In this document: piece by piece, positions 38,745-48,370 of the stretch
Layout: every line of letters starts with the position of its first letter
Position numbering within the stretch: the stretch's first letter is position 1
Origin: Merdibacter sp965119685
GTDB lineage: Bacteria; Bacillota_I; Bacilli_A; Erysipelotrichales; Erysipelotrichaceae
Reading direction: 5' to 3'
Assembly: GCA_965119685.1 (NCBI GenBank)
Contig: OZ221971.1
Span: 1,984,001 to 2,048,000 of the forward strand
DNA: 64,000 nt
Notes under the pieces: generated by a model
Told to the model about the DNA's origin: nothing
Databases searched by the model: none
The model's input: the letters and a program-made list of their open reading frames with translations, nothing else
Position numbers and translations under genes: made by a program

Positions 38745-41072
38745 TCAGCGCTTTCCTTTCTGCTTCAATTCGACGACGGTAGCGCCCAAGCCGCCCTCGC
38801 CCTGTCCGCCCATGCGAAAGCTCTCCACCCGCGTATGCCGCTTGAGATAGCTGTGAATCGCCTTGCGCAGGGCGCCGGTTCCCATGCCATGGATGATGCG
38901 CACGCTGCCGGCACGATGAAGCAGGGCGTTGTCGAGATATTTATCGACGACGGCTAACGCCTCATCGACGTGCATGCCGATGACATTGCACTCTAAGGAG
39001 AAGGAGGAACGCACGCTTTTGCGATAGCTCTTCTCGCTTTTTTCCTGTTTGGGCTTGACGATCTTTTGCAAATCGCTCAGCGAGACGTTCATCTTCATCC
39101 CGTTGGCGAGTACGCTTGCTTTGTTTTTATTGACCGAGAGCACCTCGCCATGATAGCCAAGGGAGCGAATCTGCACATAGTCGCCTTTGGCAATCGCCGT
39201 ATCCTGCGCTTGAGGAATGGCGGTTTCCTTTTTGTCCGGCTGTAAGCCGCGCAGTGTATGGAGCTTTGCCGAGACCTCATGAGGCTTGTGATCAGTGTTC
39301 ATCGCTCGCAGCTCGTCGATGATCGCCTGCGCTTTCGCCAGCTGCTCCTCATATTGGGCACGCGCTTCCTCCAGCGCTTGCTGCAATGCTCGCTCTTTGT
39401 TGGCGGCAAACGTCTCCTGCTCCTTTTGCAGCTGTTTTCGCAGCGTCTGTACCTCGTCGATGCGCGCATGCAGCGTTTCTTTTTCCCGCTGCAAGACGGC
39501 GGCATTTTCCTCCAAGCGCTCCATCAGCGCCTGCGTGTCGCTTTGCCCCTGCTCCTTGAGTTCCTGTGCCCGCGCGACGATCTCCTCGCGCAGCTGATAG
39601 CGGCGGGCGATGGCAAAGGCGTTGGACTGTCCGCTGACTCCCTCCATGTAGCGATACGTCGGCGTCATCGTCTCCATGTCAAAGGCGACGCAGGAAAGCA
39701 AAACGTCCTGACGGCTCTTGGCAAACGCCTTCACCTTGGCAAAATGCGTCGACGCGATCACGCTGGCCTTTTGCGCTAACAGCGCCTCCAAGATCGCAAT
39801 CGCCAGACATTCCCCCTCGTTGGGGTCAGTGCCGCTGCCCAGCTCGTCAAGCACGACGAAGGAATGCGCGTCCGCCTGCTCGCAGATCGTATGTAAGCGG
39901 GAGAGATGGCCGGAGAAGGTTGACAGCGATTCTTGGATGGACTGCTGATCGCCGATGTCGAGATAGATGGCACGAAACAGCGGGATGTCGGCACGCTCGC
40001 ATAAAATCGGAAAGCCGGCGTGGGTCATCGTCACAAACAGCGCGATCGTCTTGAGGGTGACGGTTTTACCGCCGGTGTTGGAGCCGCTGATCAGCAGACA
40101 GCGCTTCTCCCCTTTCAGCTCATAGGTGTTGGCAACCACCCGCTGGGGATCGATCAGAGGATGACGCGCCTGCTTGAGCAGAAGATGATGGTCATGGGTG
40201 TTGAGCTTGGCGACACAGCCATCGTGAGCGATGCACCACTTCGCCTTGGCAAACAGCGCGTCTAACAGCGTCATCGTATCTAAATCGGCAAAGAGAGAGG
40301 CGGCCTCCTGCTTGATCTGATCGCTGAGCATGCGCAGAATGCGCTCGACCTCCTGCTCTTCCTCCCCCTTGATGGTTTGCAGACGGTTGTTGAGCGCAAC
40401 CAATGCGCTCGGTTCGAGATAGACCGCCTGTCCGCTGGCGCTCTCCCCATGGATGATGCCGCGCACGCTGTTTTTCTCACTCACCTTCACCAGCACGCAG
40501 ATGCGCTCATTGCGCACGGCGGTGATCGTGTCCATCAAGATCGACGTATGAGAAGCGATGAAGCGGCGCGCCTCTTCACTGATGCGCCCGCTCGTCTCAA
40601 CGCTCTCCCTGCGCAAAGCGGCCAGCTTATCGCTGGCGTGGTCATACACCTCTCCCTGTGCGGAAATGCACGCGTCAATCGCACGGCGCAAACGGCCGTG
40701 CTCCTGCAAAGCGCTTTGCAGATCATGCAGCTCCTGATGCTTGATTGAGGTATCCGCCAAGAAGCGCTTCACCCGCTCACATGTCGTAAGAAAGGCGGAA
40801 ACGCCGTGAAGCGCCTGCGGACGCAGCGCGATCCCCTTTTGACACTGTGTCAGCCATGGGGCAATATCGACGATGTCATCATTGGGAAACGACAAATGCA
40901 CGCGCAGTGTTTCCACCGCCTCTTGCACGCGGCAAAGCTCCCGCGTAATCCACAGGGAGTCAAACACCGGTTCGCTTTCCATGATATGCTGCGCACCGGG
41001 CGCAAACGAACAGCCTTTCGCAATCTGTTCCTTTACCGCGCCAAATTCGATTGACCGATCATATTCTCTCAT
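38745..41072 (-). CDS. mutS2: Endonuclease MutS2 (Smr-domain)
   Basis: The 775-residue protein has the MutS core with Walker A SGSNTGGKT near 328-336, Walker B VVLDELGSGTD, a long coiled coil (about 510-590), and a C-terminal Smr domain (from NVIGMHVDEAL to ATVVEL). MutS2 suppresses homologous recombination and, in Bacillus, splits collided ribosomes. The Smr start is NVIGMHVDEA where many have D-x-R-G. The ATG lies two bases after the cvpA stop, with no separate ribosome site. Confidence 0.96.
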   Translation of the reverse strand: MREYDRSIEFGAVKEQIAKGCSFAPGAQHIMESEPVFDSLWITRELCRVQEAVETLRVHLSFPNDDIVDIAPWLTQCQKGIALRPQALHGVSAFLTTCERVKRFLADTSIKHQELHDLQSALQEHGRLRRAIDACISAQGEVYDHASDKLAALRRESVETSGRISEEARRFIASHTSILMDTITAVRNERICVLVKVSEKNSVRGIIHGESASGQAVYLEPSALVALNNRLQTIKGEEEQEVERILRMLSDQIKQEAASLFADLDTMTLLDALFAKAKWCIAHDGCVAKLNTHDHHLLLKQARHPLIDPQRVVANTYELKGEKRCLLISGSNTGGKTVTLKTIALFVTMTHAGFPILCERADIPLFRAIYLDIGDQQSIQESLSTFSGHLSRLHTICEQADAHSFVVLDELGSGTDPNEGECLAIAILEALLAQKASVIASTHFAKVKAFAKSRQDVLLSCVAFDMETMTPTYRYMEGVSGQSNAFAIARRYQLREEIVARAQELKEQGQSDTQALMERLEENAAVLQREKETLHARIDEVQTLRKQLQKEQETFAANKERALQQALEEARAQYEEQLAKAQAIIDELRAMNTDHKPHEVSAKLHTLRGLQPDKKETAIPQAQDTAIAKGDYVQIRSLGYHGEVLSVNKNKASVLANGMKMNVSLSDLQKIVKPKQEKSEKSYRKSVRSSFSLECNVIGMHVDEALAVVDKYLDNALLHRAGSVRIIHGMGTGALRKAIHSYLKRHTRVESFRMGGQGEGGLGATVVELKQKGKR

Positions 41073-41073
41073 C

Positions 41074-41730
41074 TCATTTCAGCGATTCCAGCCAGCCGGA
41101 AATCGCTTCCTCCTCTCCTTTGCTACCATACAGCCAGATTTCCAGCTGCCGCAGACTCTCTTCATCCAGCGCCTGATCGCTTTGCAAACGATCCGCCAGC
41201 TGTAACTGCTCCAGCATGCTGCCCCCGCTGCTCACCGCAATCGCCCCGACATTTTCAAAATAACGCAATAATGAGCGTTCTGCCAGCACGGCGCTTCCCT
41301 CAAACAGCGGCAGATGCAGAAATACCAACAGCAGATAGCCGATGAAGCATGCTTTCACACCGCCTAAGACAAGCCCGGCCATACGGTTCAGCCAGCCGAT
41401 CAAAGGCAGATGATTGAGCGCAGCGGCAAAGGGGTGAACGATCACCGCCGCCAGGCGCAAAGCAAACAGCACGATCAAAAACCATGCGATGGTGCTGACG
41501 CGAGTGCTGAGGTAATGATCTATTGCCGCAATGCCGCTGGGCGTCAGCGTGATCAACTCGATTTGCTCGCTCAGCCAGCCGCTGGCAAACCACGCGATGA
41601 TGCCCGCCAACAGCCAGGATACCAGATCGAGAAGCTGCAATACGAAGCCGCGCTGATAGCAGCGAAGCAGGTAAATGAGCAAAACGATGACCAAAGCGAT
41701 GTCAAAGACAGTAATCCATTGTTGTTCCAT
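41074..41730 (-). CDS. CvpA family membrane protein
   Basis: The 218-residue protein has four hydrophobic segments and the CvpA pattern (FDIALVIVLLIYLLRCYQRG, then LLDLVSWLLAGIIAWF, and LNRMAGLVLGGVKAC). Function in Firmicutes is unclear; it lies in the conserved rnhC-cvpA-mutS2 neighbourhood. GAGGG lies 7 nt before the ATG at 41730. The zapA and polX genes often found here are absent. Confidence 0.9.
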   Translation of the reverse strand: MEQQWITVFDIALVIVLLIYLLRCYQRGFVLQLLDLVSWLLAGIIAWFASGWLSEQIELITLTPSGIAAIDHYLSTRVSTIAWFLIVLFALRLAAVIVHPFAAALNHLPLIGWLNRMAGLVLGGVKACFIGYLLLVFLHLPLFEGSAVLAERSLLRYFENVGAIAVSSGGSMLEQLQLADRLQSDQALDEESLRQLEIWLYGSKGEEEAISGWLESLK

Positions 41731-41856
41731 AGACGTTCCCTCACAATCTTTTACTATTTTAGCATAACTTGTCTTACTTTTCACAATCATCTGCGCATGA
41801 TCGCTTTCCCATGCACAAGCGGCAGAAACTATGATAGAATACCAGCAGGTGATAGT

Positions 41857-42723
41857 ATGTCCGTAAAAACGATAACGATGAGTGAAGCGCAGATCAAAGC
41901 GCTGGAAAAAAAGCTCGCTCACACAAAGAAGCGAAAGACGCCGCCCTATGCGCATTATCAGTATCAGACAAGCGACTGTGTCATCACCGCCTATCAAAGC
42001 GGAAAGGTCGTCTTTCAGGGAGAAGATGCGTTAGCACTGAGTTCCCTGTGGGAGAATGAGGAGACAAGCAATATCGCACAGCGTTATCCGCAGGCCGGCA
42101 GCGATGAAGTGGGAACCGGCGACTATTTCGGTCCGATCGTCGTCTGCGCCGCCCTTGTAACACAGGCGGATGAAAAGCTGTTGGAAGAGCTGCAAGTCAC
42201 CGACAGCAAAGCGCTGAGCGATGCGCACATCCAAAGCATTGCCCCCCGGCTCATGGAACGCTTGCCTCACAGCCTTCTCATCCTGCCTCCTCAAGACTAT
42301 AACCGCGTCCATGAAAGCGACAATATGGTGGCGATCAAATGCAAGCTGCACAATCACGCCTATACGCATTTAAAACGCAAGGCACAGGGATTGCCCGAAG
42401 CCATCATCATCGACCAGTTCGTTTCGCCAAAGAGCTACTACCGCTATCTGCACGCTCAGCCCCAAGTCATCCGCGGCATCCATTTTGAAACAAAGGCAGA
42501 AAGCAAATATCCAAGCGTCGCCGCCGCCAGCGTCATCGCCCGCTATGCCTTTTTAACGTCCTTTGACCGCATGTGCGAGCAGTATGCGTTCACGTTTCCA
42601 AAGGGGGCGGGAAAAACGGTGGACGAGGCGATCGTGCGCTTTGTCAAACAATTTGGCAAAGAACGCTTAGGTGAGGTGGCAAAGCTGCATTTCGCCAACA
42701 CGAAAAAAGCGCTCAAGGAATGA
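41857..42723 (+). CDS. rnhC: Ribonuclease HIII
   Basis: The 288-residue nuclease has an N-terminal TBP-like substrate-binding domain and the RNase H fold with GSDEVGTGDYFGP near 82-94, TDSKALSD near 117-124 and the acidic residue in IIDQF. It removes RNA from DNA hybrids. The start ATG 41857 follows GCAGGTGAT. It is divergent from cvpA, with TATGAT about 25 bp upstream as a possible -10. Confidence 0.95.
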   Translation: MSVKTITMSEAQIKALEKKLAHTKKRKTPPYAHYQYQTSDCVITAYQSGKVVFQGEDALALSSLWENEETSNIAQRYPQAGSDEVGTGDYFGPIVVCAALVTQADEKLLEELQVTDSKALSDAHIQSIAPRLMERLPHSLLILPPQDYNRVHESDNMVAIKCKLHNHAYTHLKRKAQGLPEAIIIDQFVSPKSYYRYLHAQPQVIRGIHFETKAESKYPSVAAASVIARYAFLTSFDRMCEQYAFTFPKGAGKTVDEAIVRFVKQFGKERLGEVAKLHFANTKKALKE

Positions 42724-42785
42724 GAAAAACGCATCAATGCGTTTGATTCTTAACGAAACGAGACAGTGAACTCCTCACCAAAAGC

Positions 42786-42848
42786 AAAAGACAGGCATAG
42801 GAAGCGTCCTGCGGCATGGGCACGCTCTCCATACGCCTGTCTTTTTAT
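42786..42848 (+). terminator. Bidirectional terminator after rnhC
   Basis: AAAAGACAGGC (42786-42796) pairs with GCCTGTCTTTTT (42835-42846); inner sequence GAAGCGTCC and GGCACGCT pairs in part. A smaller hairpin (AAACGCAT/ATGCGTTT) lies just after the stop. Confidence 0.8.
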
Positions 42849-42896
42849 CGTTTGCTATTCGCTTGCCTGTTTGCTCTCAAGAATGCAGACAATCGG

Positions 42897-43346
42897 TCAG
42901 TTTTGCAATGAGGAGCATTTTTCAAGCAGCCTTTGCATAAATGTCTCCTCTACCTGAAAGGGCAGAGTCACTCTTTCTCCGTCCTTCTTGATAATGACCA
43001 GCAGATAAAACACAAATACGATGCTGCCGCTTTTCCCCACGCGCTTTGTCCGCTCTAACCGATCGATGTCCGTAAATAAAATCTGATGACGCTGACTGAG
43101 TGTCTGCACAATGATGCCCTTTTCCCTTAAGTCGATCTCTGTTTTCTGCTTAAAGTACAGGTAGATGGCGATCCCTCCAAAGACCAGCAGCGCAATAATG
43201 AGCATCGTCCAGCCGATCGCATCCAGCATGCCGGCCATAAAGATACCGATGCCGATAAAAAGCACGATAACAGCAAGCATAATAGCGAAAGCTAGTTTTG
43301 CTCCCCCATTACGCAGACAAATCAATGAATTTCCTAAATCCTTCAT
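42897..43346 (-). CDS. Small membrane protein with PH-like domain
   Basis: The 149-residue protein has two adjoining hydrophobic segments (about 20-42 and 46-66) and a C-terminal soluble part (IDLREKGIIVQTLSQRHQ, then FTDIDRLERTKRVGK) resembling bacterial PH-domain proteins. Function unknown. GAGGAGG lies 6-7 nt before the ATG and TGCTATAAT about 50 bp upstream is an extended -10. Confidence 0.7.
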   Translation of the reverse strand: MKDLGNSLICLRNGGAKLAFAIMLAVIVLFIGIGIFMAGMLDAIGWTMLIIALLVFGGIAIYLYFKQKTEIDLREKGIIVQTLSQRHQILFTDIDRLERTKRVGKSGSIVFVFYLLVIIKKDGERVTLPFQVEETFMQRLLEKCSSLQN

Positions 43347-43436
43347 CGCTGTTCCTCCTCACAGGATCTGTTTTTCCCTTTTCTTATCATCATTATAGCA
43401 TTTATCTTATCCTGCGGCAGTCAAAGCGCTTTCCGT

Positions 43437-46400
43437 TTACTTCGACGATATGCGCTTTTGATATGCCAGCACGCCTGCAATGCCCATCGAAAGCAGCGCC
43501 GTCATCAGGAATAACGATGTCCCTGTCATCGCTCCTGTCTGCGTCTCTTTCTCTTCTTTTGGATTCTCCTCCTTTATGATCTCTTCTTTCTTCTCTTCCT
43601 CTTCCTTGATTGGCTCCTCTTTCTCATAGATGTTCTCATAGTGGATACGTACCTTTGTGCTCTCCTTCGCATTCTCCCATCTGCTGATCGTCGCCGTCTC
43701 TGCCTTCCTGCTCGCTTCCTCTATCTTCGCTTCTTCCTCTGCTCCCTCTACTTCTATTCTCGTCTCCTTCGCTCCTTCACTGCCGATCTCTTCTGCCTCT
43801 ATCTTACAGCCTGCCGGCAATCCTTCGATCAATACCTTCTCTCCCGCTTTCATCCGGATGATCGCTTTCCCTTCTTCTACCACCAGATAGCTGCTTCCAT
43901 CTTTCAGGGTTCCGATCCCTTCCTGCTTCACTTCTCCCTCATACGTGATCGGATACTTCTTTCCTCCCTGCTTCGCCACATCCATCGTGATCTCAAAGGT
44001 ATATTCCGCTTCTTCATCCATCCCTTCTCCGCTGACGCTCTTTTCTATCTCCAGTGCCGTCGTCCGATCTAAGATCAGCGCCTTATACGCATCGCTATTG
44101 GCCTGCGGCTCATAGCTCTTGCGGTCGATTACCTGCGAACTCATATATCGTCCGCTGTGAGTCCCGCTTCCAATCGCCTCCGCTTTCTTTCCATACTCCT
44201 CATCTTCATCGCTGTAATCATCATACCATGCGCTGAACCACACCTCTCTGTCCTTGTCCGGTACATAGCGATGACTCTCATCATGCAGGTACTCACTGAT
44301 GCTTTGGGCGCTGACTACGCTGAAGTGCGTATTCCCTCCTTCGCTGTACAGCTCCGCTCCTGCCATATCCGCACCGCCGGAACTATTTCCATCCTTGCCC
44401 GCTATATTGAAGTACAAGGCTCCATCTGTCATATGGAAGCTGGAAGATCGCTGTCCTGTTTCTTTTCCTTCCAGATAGACGCCGCCTCCCTGCTTGTCCG
44501 CCTGATTGGCTGTGATCACACCGCCGTTCATCAGACATGCGCCGCCGCGGTACTCTACATCCTCTACCATGTTGTCACCCTCGGCATAGATCGCTCCGCC
44601 ATTTGCCATCGCATGATTGTTAGCGATCAATCCGTCATTGAAACGCATCAGGGAACCTTCCGCATAGCCGTCATCCGGCATTGAGCCATGAATGACACCG
44701 CTGTAACTGTCCGCGCCTTCCAGATAGACGGCTCCGCCGTTGGCGGCAGAGAGATTGTCAGAGATGACACCGCCATCCATCTGTAACAGACCGCCGAAGC
44801 AGATATAGATGGCTCCGCCATGTCCATTTGATTGAGTTTGATTGCGATACAGCTGTGCGCCTTCTTTCAGATAGACCTCACAGAACTCATGGGCATAGAT
44901 AGCGCCTCCGCCCGGGGCATGCGGAGAGCTGGACTGTCCATCCTCGGAGAAGGTGGAACGAGCGATATTATCATGCAAAACCGCGTTGTTGATCGTCAGC
45001 ACTGATTTTGTCGCCTGATCTTGAGAGTAGGCGTCTGCCACACAGATGGCACCGCCATGACTTTCTGCCTCGTTATTATAGATTTCCGCATTGTTGATCG
45101 TTAAAGAGGAATTGGCAGACACCTGAAACGCACCGCCGGAGAGATCGGAATAGTTGTTATAAATCTTTCCGCCGTTAATATCACCGGTGGAATTTGACTG
45201 CAAAGTAATGGCGCCGCCGCCTTCTCCGGCATCATAAGAAGTGTTTGGCAGCACATCGACCGTCGCCTCATTCTCATAAATCTCACCGCCATTCATCGTT
45301 AAGATGCTGTTCGCACAGAAAACAGCGCCTCCTCCATGTGCTTTATTATGATGAATTTTTCCATCATTGATAATATAAACATTCTGGTAATTGGTTTTGG
45401 CGCGACCTGTTGAAACAGCACCTCCCATATTCTGGTTTACATTGTTGTATATTTCTCCGCCGTTCATGATAAATTTACTGCTTTGTTTTGTTCCTATTGT
45501 GAAAATCGCTCCTGATCCCACATCAAGAGAGTTTTCAGTGCACAAATTATCATGGATGCTTCCGCCATTCATAACAACGAGGCCATTATAATTCGTTATT
45601 CCTCCCATACTGCCATACTGTAAATTTTGAATCTCTGTCCCCTCGTTAATTGTCAGCTGCGGAGCTGTTCCAGTCGATTTTTTTCCAAGCTGCATATATG
45701 CAGCAAGCAGGGAAAACGGCCCGCTGCCGGTTCCATCCAACACCACATGATTCAGTGTAACAGAGGCGCCGTTTATTTCAAATATCCAATAAATTTTCTT
45801 ATTAGTCGCTTTTGTAATAAATTGCTGGGAAGGAGCGATTTTGTACCCATTTCCCTCAATAATCACTCTTGTATCAGTAGTAAACTGAAATATGTTATTT
45901 GAATTTATCGTATCAAAATAAACATCCGCCGTCAGCTCAATCGTCATCGGCTCCATCTCAACGCCTGATGCCGCCGCTTGTGCTCCCAGCTCGTTTGCCT
46001 GCGCAATCGCTTCTCTCAGCTCGGCTTCACTCGATACTTCTCTCTTTTCTCCCTGTGACAGCGGAACGATCTCATCACTCCCCTGTGTATTCTCCTGATC
46101 TTCGATACCTGTCACCTCTGTCTGTACGCTCGTCTGATAGCTTTGCCGATTTGTATCTGCATTCTCATAATACGTAATCTGCCATTCATACGTGCCATCT
46201 TCCTCCACTGCATAGGTCAGCACTTCTTTCGGCTCGCTTTCGATGGTGCCATCAGGATATTGTACCTGTGTAACCGTCACCTCGCCGTTGATCTGGGTCA
46301 GCGTAATGATCGCTTTTCCTTCCTCTATCTGTGTACTCGTTTCATAGATCGCCGTTTCTTTGATTGGTGTATCTGCCGCCCGAAGAGCTCCATAGGGAAC

Positions 46401-46457
46401 TAACAGGCACAGCAGTACAAGGACGCAAGTCAACCTTTTCCATCTGTGTTTCATCAT
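43437..46457 (-). CDS. Large wall-anchored beta-helix surface protein (Pmp/adhesin-like)
   Basis: The 1,006-residue protein has a signal peptide (MMKHRWKRLTCVLVLLCLLV to ARA near 28), a repeat region (about 195-750) with roughly ten copies of N-G-G-x-I-x-x-N and GGA(I/V)(Y/F) motifs typical of right-handed beta-helix polymorphic surface proteins, a DUF7601/Cna-B-like domain (about 800-930; LEIEKSVSGEG, VLIEGLPAGCKI), a Glu/Lys-rich stalk, and a sorting-like end: ETQTGAMTG, hydrophobic helix, then KRISSK. The QTG motif is a degenerate LPQTG. It is likely an adhesin or surface coat. GAGGAAA precedes the first ATG. The promoter spacer has a poly-G run, implying on/off expression. Confidence 0.87.
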   Translation of the reverse strand: MMKHRWKRLTCVLVLLCLLVPYGALRAADTPIKETAIYETSTQIEEGKAIITLTQINGEVTVTQVQYPDGTIESEPKEVLTYAVEEDGTYEWQITYYENADTNRQSYQTSVQTEVTGIEDQENTQGSDEIVPLSQGEKREVSSEAELREAIAQANELGAQAAASGVEMEPMTIELTADVYFDTINSNNIFQFTTDTRVIIEGNGYKIAPSQQFITKATNKKIYWIFEINGASVTLNHVVLDGTGSGPFSLLAAYMQLGKKSTGTAPQLTINEGTEIQNLQYGSMGGITNYNGLVVMNGGSIHDNLCTENSLDVGSGAIFTIGTKQSSKFIMNGGEIYNNVNQNMGGAVSTGRAKTNYQNVYIINDGKIHHNKAHGGGAVFCANSILTMNGGEIYENEATVDVLPNTSYDAGEGGGAITLQSNSTGDINGGKIYNNYSDLSGGAFQVSANSSLTINNAEIYNNEAESHGGAICVADAYSQDQATKSVLTINNAVLHDNIARSTFSEDGQSSSPHAPGGGAIYAHEFCEVYLKEGAQLYRNQTQSNGHGGAIYICFGGLLQMDGGVISDNLSAANGGAVYLEGADSYSGVIHGSMPDDGYAEGSLMRFNDGLIANNHAMANGGAIYAEGDNMVEDVEYRGGACLMNGGVITANQADKQGGGVYLEGKETGQRSSSFHMTDGALYFNIAGKDGNSSGGADMAGAELYSEGGNTHFSVVSAQSISEYLHDESHRYVPDKDREVWFSAWYDDYSDEDEEYGKKAEAIGSGTHSGRYMSSQVIDRKSYEPQANSDAYKALILDRTTALEIEKSVSGEGMDEEAEYTFEITMDVAKQGGKKYPITYEGEVKQEGIGTLKDGSSYLVVEEGKAIIRMKAGEKVLIEGLPAGCKIEAEEIGSEGAKETRIEVEGAEEEAKIEEASRKAETATISRWENAKESTKVRIHYENIYEKEEPIKEEEEKKEEIIKEENPKEEKETQTGAMTGTSLFLMTALLSMGIAGVLAYQKRISSK

Positions 46458-46520
46458 TTTCCTCTTTCCTCTCTAAGCGGGAGGAGGCTTTCTTTTTATG
46501 CACCCCTACCCCTTAAGAAA

Positions 46521-46550
46521 ATGATACCCCCCCCCCAGCCTTTTTGTCAA
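46521..46550 (-). promoter_or_regulatory. Candidate phase-variable promoter of the surface protein
   Basis: On the minus strand TTGACA (46550-46545), AAAAGGCT, ten G (46536-46527) and TATCAT (46526-46521). The spacer is 18 bp, near the optimum of 17, so this copy should be active. The start of transcription falls about 57 bp before the ATG. The cassette matches 31775-31811 apart from G number and two bases. Confidence 0.85.
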
Positions 46551-46614
46551 TCATTTCCAACAGGTAAGGGGGGCTGTTTCTGCCGTGTGGAAGATAGACC
46601 GCCTTTTTCCGAAT

Positions 46615-46643
46615 ATAAAAAAGCCAGACGCTTTGGTCTGACT
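46615..46643 (-). terminator. Terminator of comEB
   Basis: AGTCAGAC and GTCTGGCT form an 8-bp stem with one G-U pair, then six T on the minus strand, directly at the comEB stop. Confidence 0.85.
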
Positions 46644-47146
46644 CATTTGCCTGCGTTTTCATCCTGTCCGCTTTTTTCCAGATGCAGGTGAATCTGATAG
46701 GGCAGCTGCACCAGCTCGACGCCGGCCGCTTCCAGCATCTTCTTGCTGGCGATTGTCCCCTCCGTGTGCGCATACTTATCACTTTCATATACGATGCGCT
46801 TAATCCCGCTTTGAATGATCGCTTTCGCGCACTCGTTGCAGGGAAACAGCGACACATAAATCGTGCAGCCGGTGAGCTTCTGCGTGCTGTTGAGAATCGC
46901 GTTGAGCTCCGCATGCACGACAAAGGGATACTTTGTATCGAGGAACTCTCCCTCGCGCGCCCATGGGAAATCATCGTCATCACAGCCGATCGGAAAGCCG
47001 TTGTAGCCGATGCCGACCACCTTGCGCTCTTGTGATACGATACAGGCGCCGACCTGTGTCGAAGGGTCTTTCGAGCGCAGGGCGCTTAAATGCGCCAATC
47101 CCATAAAATAGTCGTCCCAGCTTAATACGTCCAGTCGTTTCATCAT
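46643..47146 (-). CDS. dCMP deaminase family protein (ComEB-like)
   Basis: The 167-residue zinc deaminase has the HAELN motif near 76-80 and the PCNECAK motif near 101-107, which bind zinc and supply the catalytic glutamate, plus the N-terminal DPSTQVGACIV. It likely converts dCMP to dUMP for thymidylate supply; ComEB in Bacillus is the same family. AAAGGA lies upstream of tandem ATG codons at 47146 and 47143. Confidence 0.9.
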   Translation of the reverse strand: MMKRLDVLSWDDYFMGLAHLSALRSKDPSTQVGACIVSQERKVVGIGYNGFPIGCDDDDFPWAREGEFLDTKYPFVVHAELNAILNSTQKLTGCTIYVSLFPCNECAKAIIQSGIKRIVYESDKYAHTEGTIASKKMLEAAGVELVQLPYQIHLHLEKSGQDENAGK

Positions 47147-47252
47147 TGTCTTCCTTTCCCCGCGTCGGATGCTTCGCGGCCACTCGTTGTTTCTGTCACA
47201 GCGCAAAGTGTGCTTCTTTCACTCATCTAACGCTGCTTCCTCGTCGATAAAC

Positions 47253-48368
47253 TCAGCTTTGTGCCATCGTCTCATATTGAATGGTTCGTGCGTAATCGCG
47301 CTCCAGCTGCCATTGTTGGCCAAAGAGCGCCATCCAGATGCTCACCAAGGCGATCAGCACGGCAAACGCCGCATAGGCATGCGGGCGCATCCCCTGATGG
47401 AAGCTGCCGCGGCCACAGCACATCGCAGCTAACAGTCCGCCCAGCACACCGCCCAGCACAGACACCCACGCCTGTGTCACCAGCAGTGCCGTTATCATCC
47501 AAAACAGCTGGCGCAGCAACTGACGGCGGATAAAGGGATGCCGGTACGCCCGAGACGCCCATACATCCAACAGACCCGCACTCCAAAGTCCCGCCGCCAA
47601 AGAGGCGATTGAACCCGCCTGCGCCATTGGGCTGATGATCTGAAACAGCGCGCCGAACACGATGCTGCACAATGCGATAAACAGCGTTCCGCGATGATAT
47701 AAGCCATCGGCTAACAGCGCCACCGAAAACAAGGCGGGCAGCTGAATCAGCATCGGTATGCTGCGCATGGTAAACTGCGAGAGCAGCGCGTTGCCCGCTT
47801 CGCCAAACCAGATGCGCGCCATCCAGGCAGAGGGTACTGTCCATAGCAGCAACGAACACAGCAATACGAAACCGCAGATCATGAGCGCATAGCGCGGCAG
47901 CAGTGAAAGCCGCTCCCGCCAAAAGCTTTGAAACCTGCGCGCTTCCTCCATTTCTCTTGCCAAACGCGCCATCTCCGCCTGCTCGTCCTCCACATGAACC
48001 AGCTGCTTGGATGCGCTTGGAAAGCTGCGGGCGAAGGTCTCCTCCACATGATCGCTGAAAGCAACCTGCTGCATATACGCATTTTCAAAGGAATGTGAGC
48101 CCTCGCGCACATTGAGCACGACGACCTTGCTCTCGCGGTGCACCAGATCACACAGCGCGCGGTTGACCTGACGCAGCTGAGGCAGCTGGCGCGACAGCGT
48201 CTCATCGCTCTCCTCGCTCAGATGCAGAATCGGATAGCGGCGGTTACGCGCCTGCACGAGCCACACATCGCCGGGACGCTGGTGAATCGTCACCTGCGTA
48301 TAGCCCTTTTCCACGACAAAATAGCTGAGCAGCTGCATCATTTTCAGACTGATTCCATAATGCTCCAT
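47253..48368 (-). CDS. Rhomboid-like membrane protein, catalytic residues apparently missing
   Basis: The 371-residue protein has a cytosolic N-terminal domain (1-170) like that of Bacillus YqgP and six or seven membrane segments after 170. The layout (LLADGLYHRGTLFIALCSIV, then QAGSIASLAAGLWSA, then VLGGVLGGLLAAM) follows the rhomboid fold. In active rhomboids the serine lies in G-x-S-G and the histidine in A-H-x-x-G; here these read GSIAS and VLGGVLGG. I infer a non-proteolytic rhomboid relative. It lies three bases downstream of rluD's stop region, in an lspA-rluD-this gene unit. Confidence 0.65.
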   Translation of the reverse strand: MEHYGISLKMMQLLSYFVVEKGYTQVTIHQRPGDVWLVQARNRRYPILHLSEESDETLSRQLPQLRQVNRALCDLVHRESKVVVLNVREGSHSFENAYMQQVAFSDHVEETFARSFPSASKQLVHVEDEQAEMARLAREMEEARRFQSFWRERLSLLPRYALMICGFVLLCSLLLWTVPSAWMARIWFGEAGNALLSQFTMRSIPMLIQLPALFSVALLADGLYHRGTLFIALCSIVFGALFQIISPMAQAGSIASLAAGLWSAGLLDVWASRAYRHPFIRRQLLRQLFWMITALLVTQAWVSVLGGVLGGLLAAMCCGRGSFHQGMRPHAYAAFAVLIALVSIWMALFGQQWQLERDYARTIQYETMAQS

Positions 48369-48370
48369 AG

